Of a stretch of 64,000 nucleotides of DNA, positions 1-9,721 are shown in pieces. The translations under genes and the position numbers were made by a program. Within the stretch, counting starts at the first letter, position 1; the number at the start of each line of letters is the position of its first letter. The notes beneath the pieces were generated by a model, which had not been told where the DNA came from, made no database searches, and was given only the letters and a program-made list of their open reading frames with translations. The DNA is taken from the NCBI RefSeq assembly GCF_011075055.1, contig NW_025401120.1:272547-336546 (forward strand), given 5' to 3'. The DNA comes from Mangifera indica. Lineage: Eukaryota > Streptophyta > Magnoliopsida > Sapindales > Anacardiaceae.

Positions 1-87
1 GATCAACCAAATTAATAACCAACTTTGGGAGAATATCAAAAACTAAATAAACACTTAATTAAATATTTAAAATTAAATATATATAGT

Positions 88-1166
88 TTTATTAAAGACT
101 ATATGACTATTTTCACCTAAGGTTTGATGAAAATCTAACTTTTTATCTATTAACTTTTAAAAATCTAAATAACTTACCTATCTGTTAAATTTTACTGTTA
201 CTATTAAAGATAAAATCATTGTTTAAAAATTTTATATAAACTTTATTTTGTGCCTTTAAGTTTTAAAATTTTATTGTTGCCCTTAACCTCTTATTTTTTA
301 AATTAAAAAAAATGACCTTGTCCCCCCAAATCTATGGTTTCAACTCTCATATTTTCCCATCTATAGTCACCCCCATGCTTTTTGAAAAGTCATAGCTTCA
401 CTTCTCTTCAATTTCAGTTTTTGATCGTCGTTGGCGTCCTTCTCCTTCATTTTTGGTGTGCTTCTCCTCTGATATCAAGCCACCAACATAATTCTCCCTC
501 CCATGGTGACTCTCATCGGCGCAAAATGGAGCTAAAATCAATCGAGATCTCTTGCTTGATTTCAACCCCATTTTGACCCGATAGGAGTCACTAGGGAGAA
601 AGGTTGACACCGATGAAGTAAAGTACACTGGACCTGCACAATTTTGGTGGATGACAATGGCAAAAAATCGAGGAGTTGCTTGACGGTAATGTGAAGGAGA
701 AGAAAAATTGTGTCTAGAGGTCACCGAAAAGGAGTGAACTCGTCGGAGACCAATACTAGGCTTGACAATGGCTTGACTTTTGGTAGATTGGTGGCTGAAG
801 ATGGAGGGGACGATGTCGAAAATGCAACAGCAACCAGAATAAGAGATTAGGGTGTGCACCAACAATATTTCAAAACCTTGGGGTGGCAACATGAAGAGTA
901 AAAAAAATCTGGGAGGTTTTAAAAATTTGTCAAGAAAACCTAAGATGGGCAAAAGGGAATAGCAGGATTTGAAATCTAAAGATTTAAAATTTAAAGAATA
1001 ATCTAAAATATGAGTTTAAATAAAATTTTTAAATAATACTTTTACCCTTAATAATAATAGTAAAATATAATAAACAGATAAATATTTAAAATTTTGATAA
1101 TTAATAAATAAAAAATTGAGTTCAGGTGAAGTCTTGGGCAGAAAATAGTCATTTGCCTTTATTAAA
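88..1166. mobile_element. Long foldback MITE (Mutator-like, 9-bp TSD), 1,061 bp
   Basis: The element spans 97-1157 between perfect 9-bp direct repeats, tttattaaa, at 88-96 and 1158-1166. Its ends are inverted repeats: gactatatgactattttc on the left and the complement of gaaaatagtcatttgcc on the right. AT-rich arms that read 'TTTTTATCTATTA' inward follow. The interior is richer in GC and carries no transposase. The ORFs inside it (382-576 and the reverse ORF 398-952) lie in the palindromic core, so I do not treat them as genes. A 9-bp duplication with long inverted repeats fits Mutator-type non-autonomous elements. Confidence 0.75.
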
Positions 1167-1513
1167 TGGAAAACAACTTACCCAGCGAATTTGCTTGCTC
1201 TTCAGGTTGCAGATGTTGTATTATCGTGAAACTCCAACGAGAGAAATTCCACAAGATGAAATGGTGTTGTTGTCGAAAATTATATCGAGTCAACAAATCC
1301 CTCTTTTTTAATCCAGATTCATTGTTTTCAATGGCTTAATTATAAGATCAGTCAAAAGTAATGAACACAGGCATTATTCAATTATTTTTTTATTGGATCT
1401 ACAAGAAAATGACATATTATCTAACACATAATTTTCAGAGTGTTTTTTTTTTTCAATAATCCAAATAATAATAATAATAAAGAGAAAAAACTTTACACTC
1501 TTATGTACACCAC

Positions 1514-1520
1514 TATAAAT
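1514..1520 (+). promoter_or_regulatory. TATA box of small ORF copy 1
   Basis: TATAAAT lies 104 bp before the ATG at 1618. It occurs at the same distance, within 1 bp, before both sister ORFs, with similar flanks (actataaattg). This supports a real core promoter and a 5' leader of about 70 nt. Confidence 0.6.
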
Positions 1521-1617
1521 TGCGGGGACCCTGACATGGCAATTGCAATAGAAAAATAAAATACATTCAACACACATAAAGGAAGAGGTTGAGGGTCATT
1601 GAATTATTGAAGAAACC

Positions 1618-1818
1618 ATGAGCACATCGGAGGAACCGAGGAAGGCGGAGAAAAAACCGATTTCCCAGCCGAAGACTAGTGCAAGCGTAATTCCGCCAAG
1701 AAGGAAGTCGGTGAAGACCATGATGGCTGAGAAAGTTCTCCACTCTTGTTCTTCTTCTGTTTGCTCTTGCTGCGAAAATACCAACAAGAGTAAGGCTGTG
1801 CACCCATCTGATCCATAG
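1618..1818 (+). CDS. Small conserved plant protein, family copy 1 (66 aa)
   Basis: An intron-less ORF begins with MSTSEEPRKAEK. I do not recognise the family. A charged, Pro/Lys/Arg-rich N-terminal half contains SVIPPRR and is followed by MMAEKVLH, a Cys/Ser cluster (SCSSSVCSCC) and a Lys-rich tail ending KAVHPSDP. There is no signal peptide or membrane segment. Coding status rests on three points. The frame and length are kept in two diverged sisters at 5815 and 15917. Substitutions leave the motifs SVIP, MMAE, VLH and KSKAVHP unchanged. A TATA box sits at a constant distance upstream. The Cys cluster differs between copies in number and spacing, so it is unlikely to be a fixed metal site. 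It could be a small regulatory protein. A reverse ORF over the same bases is a shadow. Confidence 0.6.
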   Translation: MSTSEEPRKAEKKPISQPKTSASVIPPRRKSVKTMMAEKVLHSCSSSVCSCCENTNKSKAVHPSDP

Positions 1819-1821
1819 CAT

Positions 1822-2460
1822 GCCAAACTGAAGATTACTTCCACTTTTATCTAATTTCTTACAAAAAAAAAAAAAAAAAAAAGCTTTTGTGTTGGTTCTT
1901 AAATTAAATCTTGTTTAGTGTTGTCCAGTCTCGAACTACCGGAGTACTAGAGACTGTTTCTTCCTGTTTTGGTGGTGTGGTGTTATGGTTAGTGTTTGTA
2001 TGTATAATATAATTACTGTTTGTATGTATAATTAATCTTTAATTCAGACATTGAATTATTTGTGGTTTTAGTACGAGCATTATTATGTGTTCATATATTA
2101 AAGTACATAATTAAATATTTAGATGATATGTTATTATACGATTAGGTATCACTTTATCTTTAATTTAAAATTATTTAATTAAATAATGATATATTATCTA
2201 TATATTTAATTATGTATTTAAAATTACCTATGCATAATTTTCTTATTTTAGTATTATGCTTCTTTTGACCGCTCTTATCCCATCAAAAAGAGTGGTTTAA
2301 CAATTCAATCTATACTTCAAACAATCTAGACATGACCTTAATAATTTTTTTAATATATCATTAAAATATTTAAAATATTCTATCTTTAAAGCGATCCATA
2401 TGTATCTATATATATGTATTTATTTATGTGTGGATATATACACATCAACATCAAAATAAA
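1822..2460. repeat. 3' flank of small-ORF block 1 with an AT-rich MITE insertion
   Basis: The flank (catgccaaactga onward) matches the flanks of the other two small ORFs. The match runs to about 2350 but is interrupted at roughly 2078-2240 by an AT-rich foldback of about 160 bp that the sisters lack. Related short foldbacks lie near 22320, 54190, 59475 and 59655. I see no gene. Confidence 0.45.
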
Positions 2461-3770
2461 GTGGTAAGGAAAGAGCATTTAAGCTTTTATAAATTTCATA
2501 ATTACATTAATCGTGGCCATTACTTTTAAGTAACAACAATTCAACTTCCTACTTCATGTATCTCGACCATCACATTTAAATAAAGACAAATATTTCTACT
2601 TTTAAGTTTCAAGGCAAAGAAAAAACATCAAATCAAATTATTGGGATTGATAACATTAATATAACTCACAAATCAAAGGCTCAACATAATTTACTTGCAT
2701 CTAAATGGAAGATAATTCCACTATAATAATGTCAATATGGATATACAAGAATACACGTGTGATGTGTTGTAATCCAATCCCTAATCCTTGTGGGTATAGC
2801 AACTTGATTTCTTGGCATGCCAAGGGGTGTCACCAATCTTGCCGGAGGATAACCTTTAAGCCACAAACTGGTCCAGTACTCAAACTGCGTGTCCAGCGGC
2901 CAGGGGAGGTCCATGGCACCGCCGGAGATGATAAATCTAGAGGAAGATTGCGGCTGACCTTGCTAATCTTTTCCCTCCCCGGCCACCAAGAGCCTAGTGT
3001 ATGGTGTTTACATTACTTAATGTATATGTATTATGCATGTCTTTCTAATTATTAATTTCAAGCCGAGGTGTATATGATGAGGGATTGATTTTCTTGTATT
3101 TTGAATCGTCTGTTCAGCGTTAAGATGAATGTAAATTTAATCATTACAGGCTTGACTTTTATGCAGGATGCAGATTCCCCATTTTGTATATGGAGAAAAT
3201 AGAAAATACAAGATTTGAATGGGCAGGTCCAATGTATCTAAAAAAATCTAGAATGCTGTGCAGCGGTCAAGTCATATTCTTTGTTCAGCATTTTGAAGTA
3301 TGCAGTCACTATCATCATCGTAGCGTTATGATTTCGCCGTTCATTACATTGCCGTAAATCCACCCAGCCTAATTTTGTTTTTTAATGATGAACAATTTTC
3401 TAATGAAATAGGCGTGCTTAATTCTATTTAAATTATAGAATGTGACTGAATTATTAAAAAATTACTTGTTTTCATATTAGTTTTGTCATTTTTTTACATA
3501 TTTAATGTAAATGTATTTTGTATTTATTTTATGTTTTATATAATTATAATTTAATTATTATTTATTAAATACAATATACTTACAGTTAATAATTTTAATA
3601 AAATTTATAATTTAAAACAAATTAAATCGTATTTTTTTTAACTTGATTTAAAATCTAAAATATTTTTATTTGGTTTGAAAAAATTTTCAAACTCATCTAC
3701 CTTCATAATGTAATGAAGTATTCATTAGGTCCAATTTAACTTTGTAGATCTATTATTTCATAATGAATTA
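2461..3770. repeat. Gene-less copy of the MGCC-gene upstream region
   Basis: From about 2750 to 3770 the sequence is a diverged copy of the far-upstream flank of the MGCC genes (18395-19570, 40239-41380, 50120-51350). Shared stretches include gaggtccatggca, the cttgacttt/atgcagatt block and ggtcaagtcatattctttgttcag, and further on taggtccaatttaac. The homology stops just before the proximal promoter and no MGCC gene follows. The short ORF 2705-3055 inside it has no counterpart in the sisters, so I do not call it. The first 290 bases hold nothing recognisable. Confidence 0.5.
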
Positions 3771-5131
3771 ACTACATCGAATAAATAAATTTTGGATTTA
3801 ATGACTAACTTTATAACTATTATACTGATATTTAACAACGTTTGATCTTAATACGATATTAACAAAACTTGAGCATAGACATGACAAAATGGATGAGTTA
3901 CTTATGAAGCTAACAGATAATTGACCCAAAAAACAGGTATAGATTTAAAATTTTTGAATTGGTACTCGTTTTGAACCCATACCCATAGGTAATAAATTTT
4001 TGTGGATGGCTCAAGTATGTCCATGGGTCACCTACTGTTTCACCCCTTGAAAACTCCAGGTACTTCACCCCTGAAGTTACCCTTTGACTTATCTACCACT
4101 CTTTTGCAGCCGCCATAAGATTGGCTGTAACCTTCTGGCTTTGATGTTATGCGTCTGCAGTTTGCTTTTGATGATGCCAGCTACATGACATCACTAAGGG
4201 CGACTTCTTAAATTTATTTTGAGATCTTAAGATTGAAGGCAGATGTTTAATACTATAAAATTTTAATTCAAGAAGTAATCATGGTTTGCCTTTGTGGACA
4301 CAAGTGATTGCCAAATGCTTATAAAATGCTCTAGTTTTGGCTGTTCTTGTTTTATTTTATGTCCCCAATTAGGAAAGAGAGACAATTATAAGATGAATTA
4401 CTTTGACTGATAGAATAAATTGATAATATTAATATAATATAATTAAAATTTAAAAAAAAAAAATATCTATGATGATATTAACAAGACATCATATTCATGT
4501 TAATATAATGGTTGAACAAGTCAAACCTAATAGTTAAAATACAATTTGATATAATTTATCTAACTTAACTTTGAATTATTTCGGTCTAATGATTAAAACA
4601 AATTTTAATTATGATTCAAATCAATTTTTTATCGATTCTTTATCAAATTAATCAGACTAATTAATCTAATCTGAGTTATGAAACTTATTTATCATCGGGA
4701 TTATTTTATCCTTAATAGGGTGAGCTTTGAAACCGCTTTATCTTTCTCAATTTGCACTACATAAATGCATGTGTAATTACGTCTTATTCAGTGACTTTAC
4801 TTTACTCTCTCTCTAATCTGTGTAAAGAAAAATGGATTAACAAAATCAATAACCAAAGTGGGGAGATCAGCTACTATCAAGCCACGATAGATATGGTAGT
4901 CATGTGTAATTGAATTATCGTGAAAATCCATTAAAATTCCAAAAGATGAAATGGTAACATGGTGTAGTTGTCGAAAAATATTGAGTCAAAATTCCCTCGT
5001 TTTCAATCCAGATTCGTTGTTTTCAATGGTTTATAAGATCAGTGAAAAGTAATTACCAAGTGAAAGAATCAGGCACACATCGGACATTATTTAATTATGT
5101 TAATGTTTAATAAGATTTACAATAAGATGAG
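3771..5131. other. Intergenic DNA and 5' flank of small-ORF block 2
   Basis: From roughly 4080 this matches the 5' flank of small-ORF block 3 (13715 onward), for example catgacatcac followed by cttaagatt. Before that point it is AT-rich with no supportable gene. Confidence 0.4.
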
Positions 5132-5630
5132 TTGTAGGGGTAGGGGCGAATCGAACCGAGTCTAAACATACTTTAACTTGAGTTTAATTTGAATAAAAAA
5201 TAACTCAATTTTAGTTTGATTCGAATTTATCGAGCCAACATTAAGAGTAGCTCAGGTTTAGCTCGAATGAAAATAATTCGATTTGAATTTGATTCGAATT
5301 TATGGTTTAAATTCATGGTTGAATATGTGACTTAAATTCTTGATTTGAATTTGTGACTTATTGACAAAACGACATCGTTTAACAATTATTTAACATAGTT
5401 CGAAAAGAACCACGAGTCAAATTCAAACCGAATCGAGTAATTTATCTAGCTTGTGAGCCAAATCGAGCCAAACTCTCTTTTGTTTGAGTTCGATTTGGTT
5501 TTCAAACTAGCTAAACCTCTTAACTTAAACTCTGTTTATATTTGAAATAAATAAATTCTAACCAAATCGAATCGAACCGAGACAACTTTTGAACCTGACC
5601 CAACTTAGTTCGAGTCAAGCCTTAGATGAG
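5125..5630. mobile_element. Possible hAT-like MITE, about 490 bp
   Basis: About 490 bp at 5132-5623 separates sequence that is nearly continuous in small-ORF blocks 1 and 3. It is flanked by agatgag at 5125-5131 and 5624-5630. The ends are imperfect inverted repeats (taggggcgaatcgaacc against the complement of gttcgagtcaagcctta), and the interior repeats gaatcgaacc/ttcgatttgg motifs on both strands. A 7-8 bp duplication suggests hAT. A related sequence lies at about 16510-16860. Confidence 0.45.
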
Positions 5631-5711
5631 ATAACATCATCTAATCCATAATTTTGAGAGTGGATAATTTTTCAATAATCCAAATGAAAAACTATACTCC
5701 CCTAATACTAC

Positions 5712-5718
5712 TATAAAT
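5712..5718 (+). promoter_or_regulatory. TATA box of small ORF copy 2
   Basis: TATAAAT lies 103 bp before the ATG at 5815, in the same context as copies 1 and 3. Confidence 0.6.
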
Positions 5719-5814
5719 TGTGGAGAACCTGACATTGCAATTGCAACAAATAATAAAATACATTCAACACACACAAAGGAAGAGGCTGAGGGCCATTGAG
5801 TTATTGAAGAAACC

Positions 5815-6015
5815 ATGAGCACATCGGAGGAACCGAGGAAGGCGGAGAAAGAACAGGTTTCCAAGCCGAAGACTAATGCAAGTGTAATTCCAGCAAGGAG
5901 GAGTTTGATGACGACGATGATGGCTGAGAAAGTTCTCCACTGTTGCTCTTCTTCTGTTTGCTGTTGCTCCGAAAATACCAAGAAGAGCAAGGCTGTCCAC
6001 CCACGTGAGCTATAG
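5815..6015 (+). CDS. Small conserved plant protein, family copy 2 (66 aa)
   Basis: Second member of the small-ORF family. It has the same length as copy 1, with no internal gap or stop. It keeps MSTSEEPRKAEK, SVIPARR, MMAEKVLH and KSKAVHP. The Cys cluster reads CCSSSVCCCS, so the number of cysteines has changed. Relative to copy 1 it differs at roughly 15 residues, mostly in the middle (EQVSKPKTN and SLMTT regions). The ATG is chosen because the first in-frame ATG is shared by all copies and follows the conserved leader gttattgaagaaacc. Function unknown. The 134- and 78-codon reverse ORFs over it are shadows. Confidence 0.6.
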   Translation: MSTSEEPRKAEKEQVSKPKTNASVIPARRSLMTTMMAEKVLHCCSSSVCCCSENTKKSKAVHPREL

Positions 6016-6411
6016 CATGCCAAACTGAAAATTACTTCCACTGTTGTCTAAATTCTTCCAAAAAAACATGTTTTTATTTTTGTTCTTGGATCAAATCTTG
6101 TTTAGTGCTGTTCTGTCTCGAACTACTAGAGTAACTAGAGACTGTTACTTCTTGGTCCGTTGGTGGTGTCATGGTCAGTGTTTGTTTGAATAATTAATAC
6201 TTAATTCAGACATTGAATAATTTTGGTTTTTAGTAATGCTGCTTCTTTTGACCATTCTTAATTCTTCAGTCAAAGTGAGTAGTTTAGCAAAACAATCCAT
6301 ACTTCAATCAATTTGGACGCGACTTTACTAATTTTTCTAATATATCATTAAATAATTGAAAAAGCTCAATCAGGAAGTCACTAGCATATGGAAAATGCTG
6401 TGGGTCCGTAG

Positions 6412-6967
6412 AAATTAAAAAGGCCAAAATACTTATTCCCATCTAAAGATTATTGTATTCTCAAATTAGTATTCGTTAATTATTAAAAATCTAAATTTTT
6501 AATATAAACAATTAAAATTAACGTAACCAGTTAAGTTTCAATTGCAAAATTATCAACTAATAGAACTAGTCTTTTGATAGAGATGATTCGTCTTCATCTT
6601 TGATGAAGACGTGCCACGAATCATCACTACAAAGGGAACGTTGTCAGGAGGGAGAGAAAGTGTTGAAAAAGCTATCGTTTGTCTGAAAATTACTCTAAAA
6701 ATTTGAAACCCTAAAGGAAAATGTAAGTTTTCAAAGTTTAATTTTAGAAAAAATTGTTAGTTTTTTAAACTAACGAGAGAAATGAGAAAGTTTTATTATT
6801 ATTTTTAATATATTATTGGTTAAATAATAATTTTATCTCTAAAACTTAACTGATTTTGTTAATTTTAACTCTCCACAAATAAAAATTTAGGTTTTTAATA
6901 ATTAATAGGTACTAATTTGGAATACAACAATCTATGAGTAAGAATAAGTCCTTTGGCCAATTATTAA
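6412..6967. mobile_element. Foldback MITE of the GGCC family, 538 bp
   Basis: The element is 6421-6958. It starts ggccaaaatacttattccca and ends gaataagtcctttggcc, which are inverted repeats of each other. Flanking 9-mers aattaaaaa and aattattaa match at 7 of 9 bases, consistent with an aged 9-bp target duplication. Inside, both arms hold the 'taaaactt/aagtttta' poly-purine motif typical of its relatives at 14827, 47213 and 51359. No coding capacity. Confidence 0.6.
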
Positions 6968-7053
6968 AAAAAAAAACATATATATTTATATATATATATA
7001 TTTCAGTCAGAATCAGTTCTTGTATATCCTTCCAAATGCTATTTTTTGATTTG

Positions 7054-7562
7054 TTAGGAGGTGTTTGGTTCAATAAGTAGAAAAATTACTTTAATAATTT
7101 ATCTTTTATTACTTATATTACTTTGTTTAGTTGGTAAGTAATAAAAGTTTTGATAATTTTTTATTATCCATTATTATATAACCGGTAATATAAGAGATAA
7201 TCTAATTATCCCCTTCACTTTAGGTATTAAAAGATTATCAAAATAATTTTGATTTTATTATAAATATATATATATATTTATTTATTTTTTAAAGATAAAA
7301 ACAATTTCGTTTTCAATTAATATAACAAATAACATATAAAATATTTTAGAATAATTAAACCTAAAAGTATTTAAATAAAATAATATATTAATATTATTTA
7401 ATTATCTCTAATCATACATAATAATTATTTATATCTATTTAATTTTATGAAATTTTATTAAATATAATAATAATTTATATATAATAATTTTTAAAATAAT
7501 TTATCTTTAAAATAATCCTATAATTTTAGTTATAAAATATGTCTGAAACGCAACGCCCCTTA
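7054..7562. mobile_element. Tourist-like (PIF/Harbinger) MITE, 503 bp
   Basis: The element at 7057-7559 is flanked by the trinucleotide tta on both sides (7054-7056, 7560-7562). It starts ggaggtgtttggttcaataa, and the complement of its right end reads ggggcgttgcgtttcagaca. The interior is very AT-rich, without ORFs. A TTA/TAA duplication and GG(N)GTGTTTGG-type ends are characteristic of Tourist MITEs. A second member is at 22546-23034. Confidence 0.6.
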
Positions 7563-8699
7563 AGATTGGAATTTTTGTGTAGTTAGACAAGTTGGTTAAG
7601 TCTATACATATACCTATAAAGTTAAATGATATAAAATTTTTTACCTTGATCTTTATTGTAGTAAGAATTCACATGTGACGTGTCGTAAACCAATACCTAA
7701 TCCTTGTAGGCAAAACAACTAGATTTCTTGGCATGCAACATGTGCGGTTATTTTATTCAGGTCTAAATGTGTAACTTTATTGACTAAATTTACCTCCCTG
7801 CCTCATCGATGTTTTTTCAAATAATGTATTTATGCTTGGTTGAAACCCATTCAATATAATCATTTTCTTTGGATTTCTAAACGATAACAAATTTATTCCC
7901 AAATGGTTTACGTTTATTATATTGAAATAGAATTATTTTCTTTGAATTTCTTATTTATTAACTTAAAAAAAATCTAAAATACTCATTCATATATTAAATT
8001 TTATTAATATTATCATAAATAAAATTATTATTTTAGAATTTTATTTAAAAAATAATTTATTCTCTTTTTTTTGTTTTAGTTTTAAAAATTAATAATTTTC
8101 CTGTAACTTAATTTTAAAAAGTTATTTTTTCATCCTCATCGTCTAAGATTCCTAAAGTTTTCATATTTTAGGGTTTACAACCGCCTTCATCAAAGTTAAA
8201 AATATTGCACTTATACTTTTAAAAATTCATTTTCTCTTTCTAGTAACTGTTCTTTCTGACGATTCATTTGGGGGTGTGGTTAACCACTCCAGTGGCACCT
8301 CCTCTCTTTCTTTGATAGTTTTTCAACATTAAAATCATAAAAAATCAGGTTGAAATGATCAAATTTTATCATATAAATCTTTATAAATCACATAAATCCA
8401 TATAACGATGTGTGTTAATCGATGCATAAATTGATTGGATAATACTATGCAAACCTAAACGTCATTCATGTGATGTTGTCCAATCGATTAGTATGTTTGC
8501 CGACACATATATTATTATAAAGATTTGTGTAATAAAATTGGACCGTTTTCATTGAATTTTTGGTGGTTTTTGCACCACCGGAAAGGTAGGTGCACCATCA
8601 TTACTGAACCATGTGTCATCATTATGTTTGCCAAAACTAGGTACTTAAATAAGCTTTCTTTTCTGTCTTGAATAAACTGAATATTTTTACGTTTTGAGC
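7563..8699. other. Intergenic AT-rich DNA
   Basis: A short stretch at 7665-7740 repeats the sequence at 2748-2825 (taatccttg, then tttcttggcatgc), so another piece of the duplicated flank is present. The rest has no recognisable gene. Confidence 0.35.
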
Positions 8700-9128
8700 T
8701 CATTTTGTTAAGTTTACTTGGGTTGTCTTCATATGTCTAATTGATCGAGGATGCGATTCTGGATTGATACTTAAAAGGGATTTCAAACTCAGAGGTGAAA
8801 GAGACTTTATCGTCAAAAGTTGGAAACTTGAACCATTTTCAGTGGGAAGCTTAGAACCAAGTGAGACGCTTAGAGTGGCAACACCCATCCCAGCTTTCCT
8901 TATCCGATAATATCCAAGCTTTCCTATGAGGCTTAGGATACCAGGATGCATCCTGTGAAATTGTATAGAAAACCATATTCCTTCAAACTTCCATAACAAC
9001 ACTAATTCATAAAACAACATGTCTACACCTCTAACCTTACAATTATCTACATGGAATTTTCTTAAACAAAACCCGTCTACACCTTCCATGCAACGAAACA
9101 AAATAGAGCAAAAACCTTTTGATTGCAT
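8700..9128 (-). CDS. Hypothetical ORF (142 aa), doubtful
   Basis: An open frame of 142 codons starts from the ATG at 9128 (MQSKGFCSILFRCME). Upstream the frame stays open to 9191 without another ATG. It has hydrophobic patches near residues 36-60 (the MLFYELVLLWKFEGIW region) and a Ser/Leu-rich second half. I recognise no domain and there is no second copy in the window. It is unusually long for this AT-rich stretch and lies just downstream (on its strand) of the 193-bp tandem repeats. It may be a gene fragment, an organelle-derived insertion or chance. Confidence 0.18.
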   Translation of the reverse strand: MQSKGFCSILFRCMEGVDGFCLRKFHVDNCKVRGVDMLFYELVLLWKFEGIWFSIQFHRMHPGILSLIGKLGYYRIRKAGMGVATLSVSLGSKLPTENGSSFQLLTIKSLSPLSLKSLLSINPESHPRSIRHMKTTQVNLTK

Positions 9129-9142
9129 CTCGAAAATTATAA

Positions 9143-9721
9143 GGGCAATAAATGAATAAAGGAAGCTTGCGAATAAAGTGACACGATACAAATATTGGAT
9201 GGATCAATAATTCAAAGTCATTATTGGTTCTAAGTCATCTCTAACGATGAATCAATAATTCAAAGTGTTTTTCTTGCGTATTCTTAATGAACTAACATTT
9301 AGATATAGATTTAAGAGGATTTGTTTGGAAAGTAAGGGCAATAAATGAATAAAGGAAGCTTGCGAATAAAGTGACACGATACAAATATTGGATGGATCAA
9401 TAATTCAAAGTCATTATTGGTTCTAAGTCATCTCTAACGATGAATCAATAATTCAAAGTGTTTTTCTTGCGTATTCTTAATGAACTAACATTTAGATATA
9501 GATTTAAGAGGATTTGTTTGGAAAGTAAGGGCAATAAATGAATAAAGGAAGCTTGCGAATAAAGTGACACGATACAAATATTGGATGGATCAATAATTCA
9601 AAGTCATTATTGGTTCTAAGTCATCTCTAACGATGAATCAATAATTCAAAGTGTTTTTCTTGCGTATTCTTAATGAACTAACATTTAGATATAGATTTAA
9701 GAGGATTTGTTTGGAAAGTAA
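9143..9721. repeat. Three 193-bp direct tandem repeats
   Basis: Units are 9143-9335, 9336-9528 and 9529-9721. Each starts gggcaataaatgaataaagg and ends gtttggaaagtaa. By eye the three units are identical. Each unit carries atcaataattcaaagt twice. Perfect identity implies very recent expansion, or an assembly artefact. Confidence 0.9.

Noticed and set aside
398..952. 184-codon reverse ORF
   Set aside because: It lies inside the foldback MITE 97-1157 in its palindromic core. No domain is recognisable, and it is probably an accident of the GC-rich arms.
2705..3055. 116-codon + strand ORF
   Set aside because: It lies in duplicated flank, and the sister regions at 18395, 40239 and 50120 do not keep the frame.
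5637..6041. 134-codon reverse ORF
   Set aside because: It overlaps the small conserved ORF on the + strand. Sister reverse frames vary in length and start, whereas the + frame is constant.
9143..9721. CRISPR-like array
   Set aside because: Direct tandem units of 193 bp without spacers in a plant nuclear context; a simple tandem repeat.
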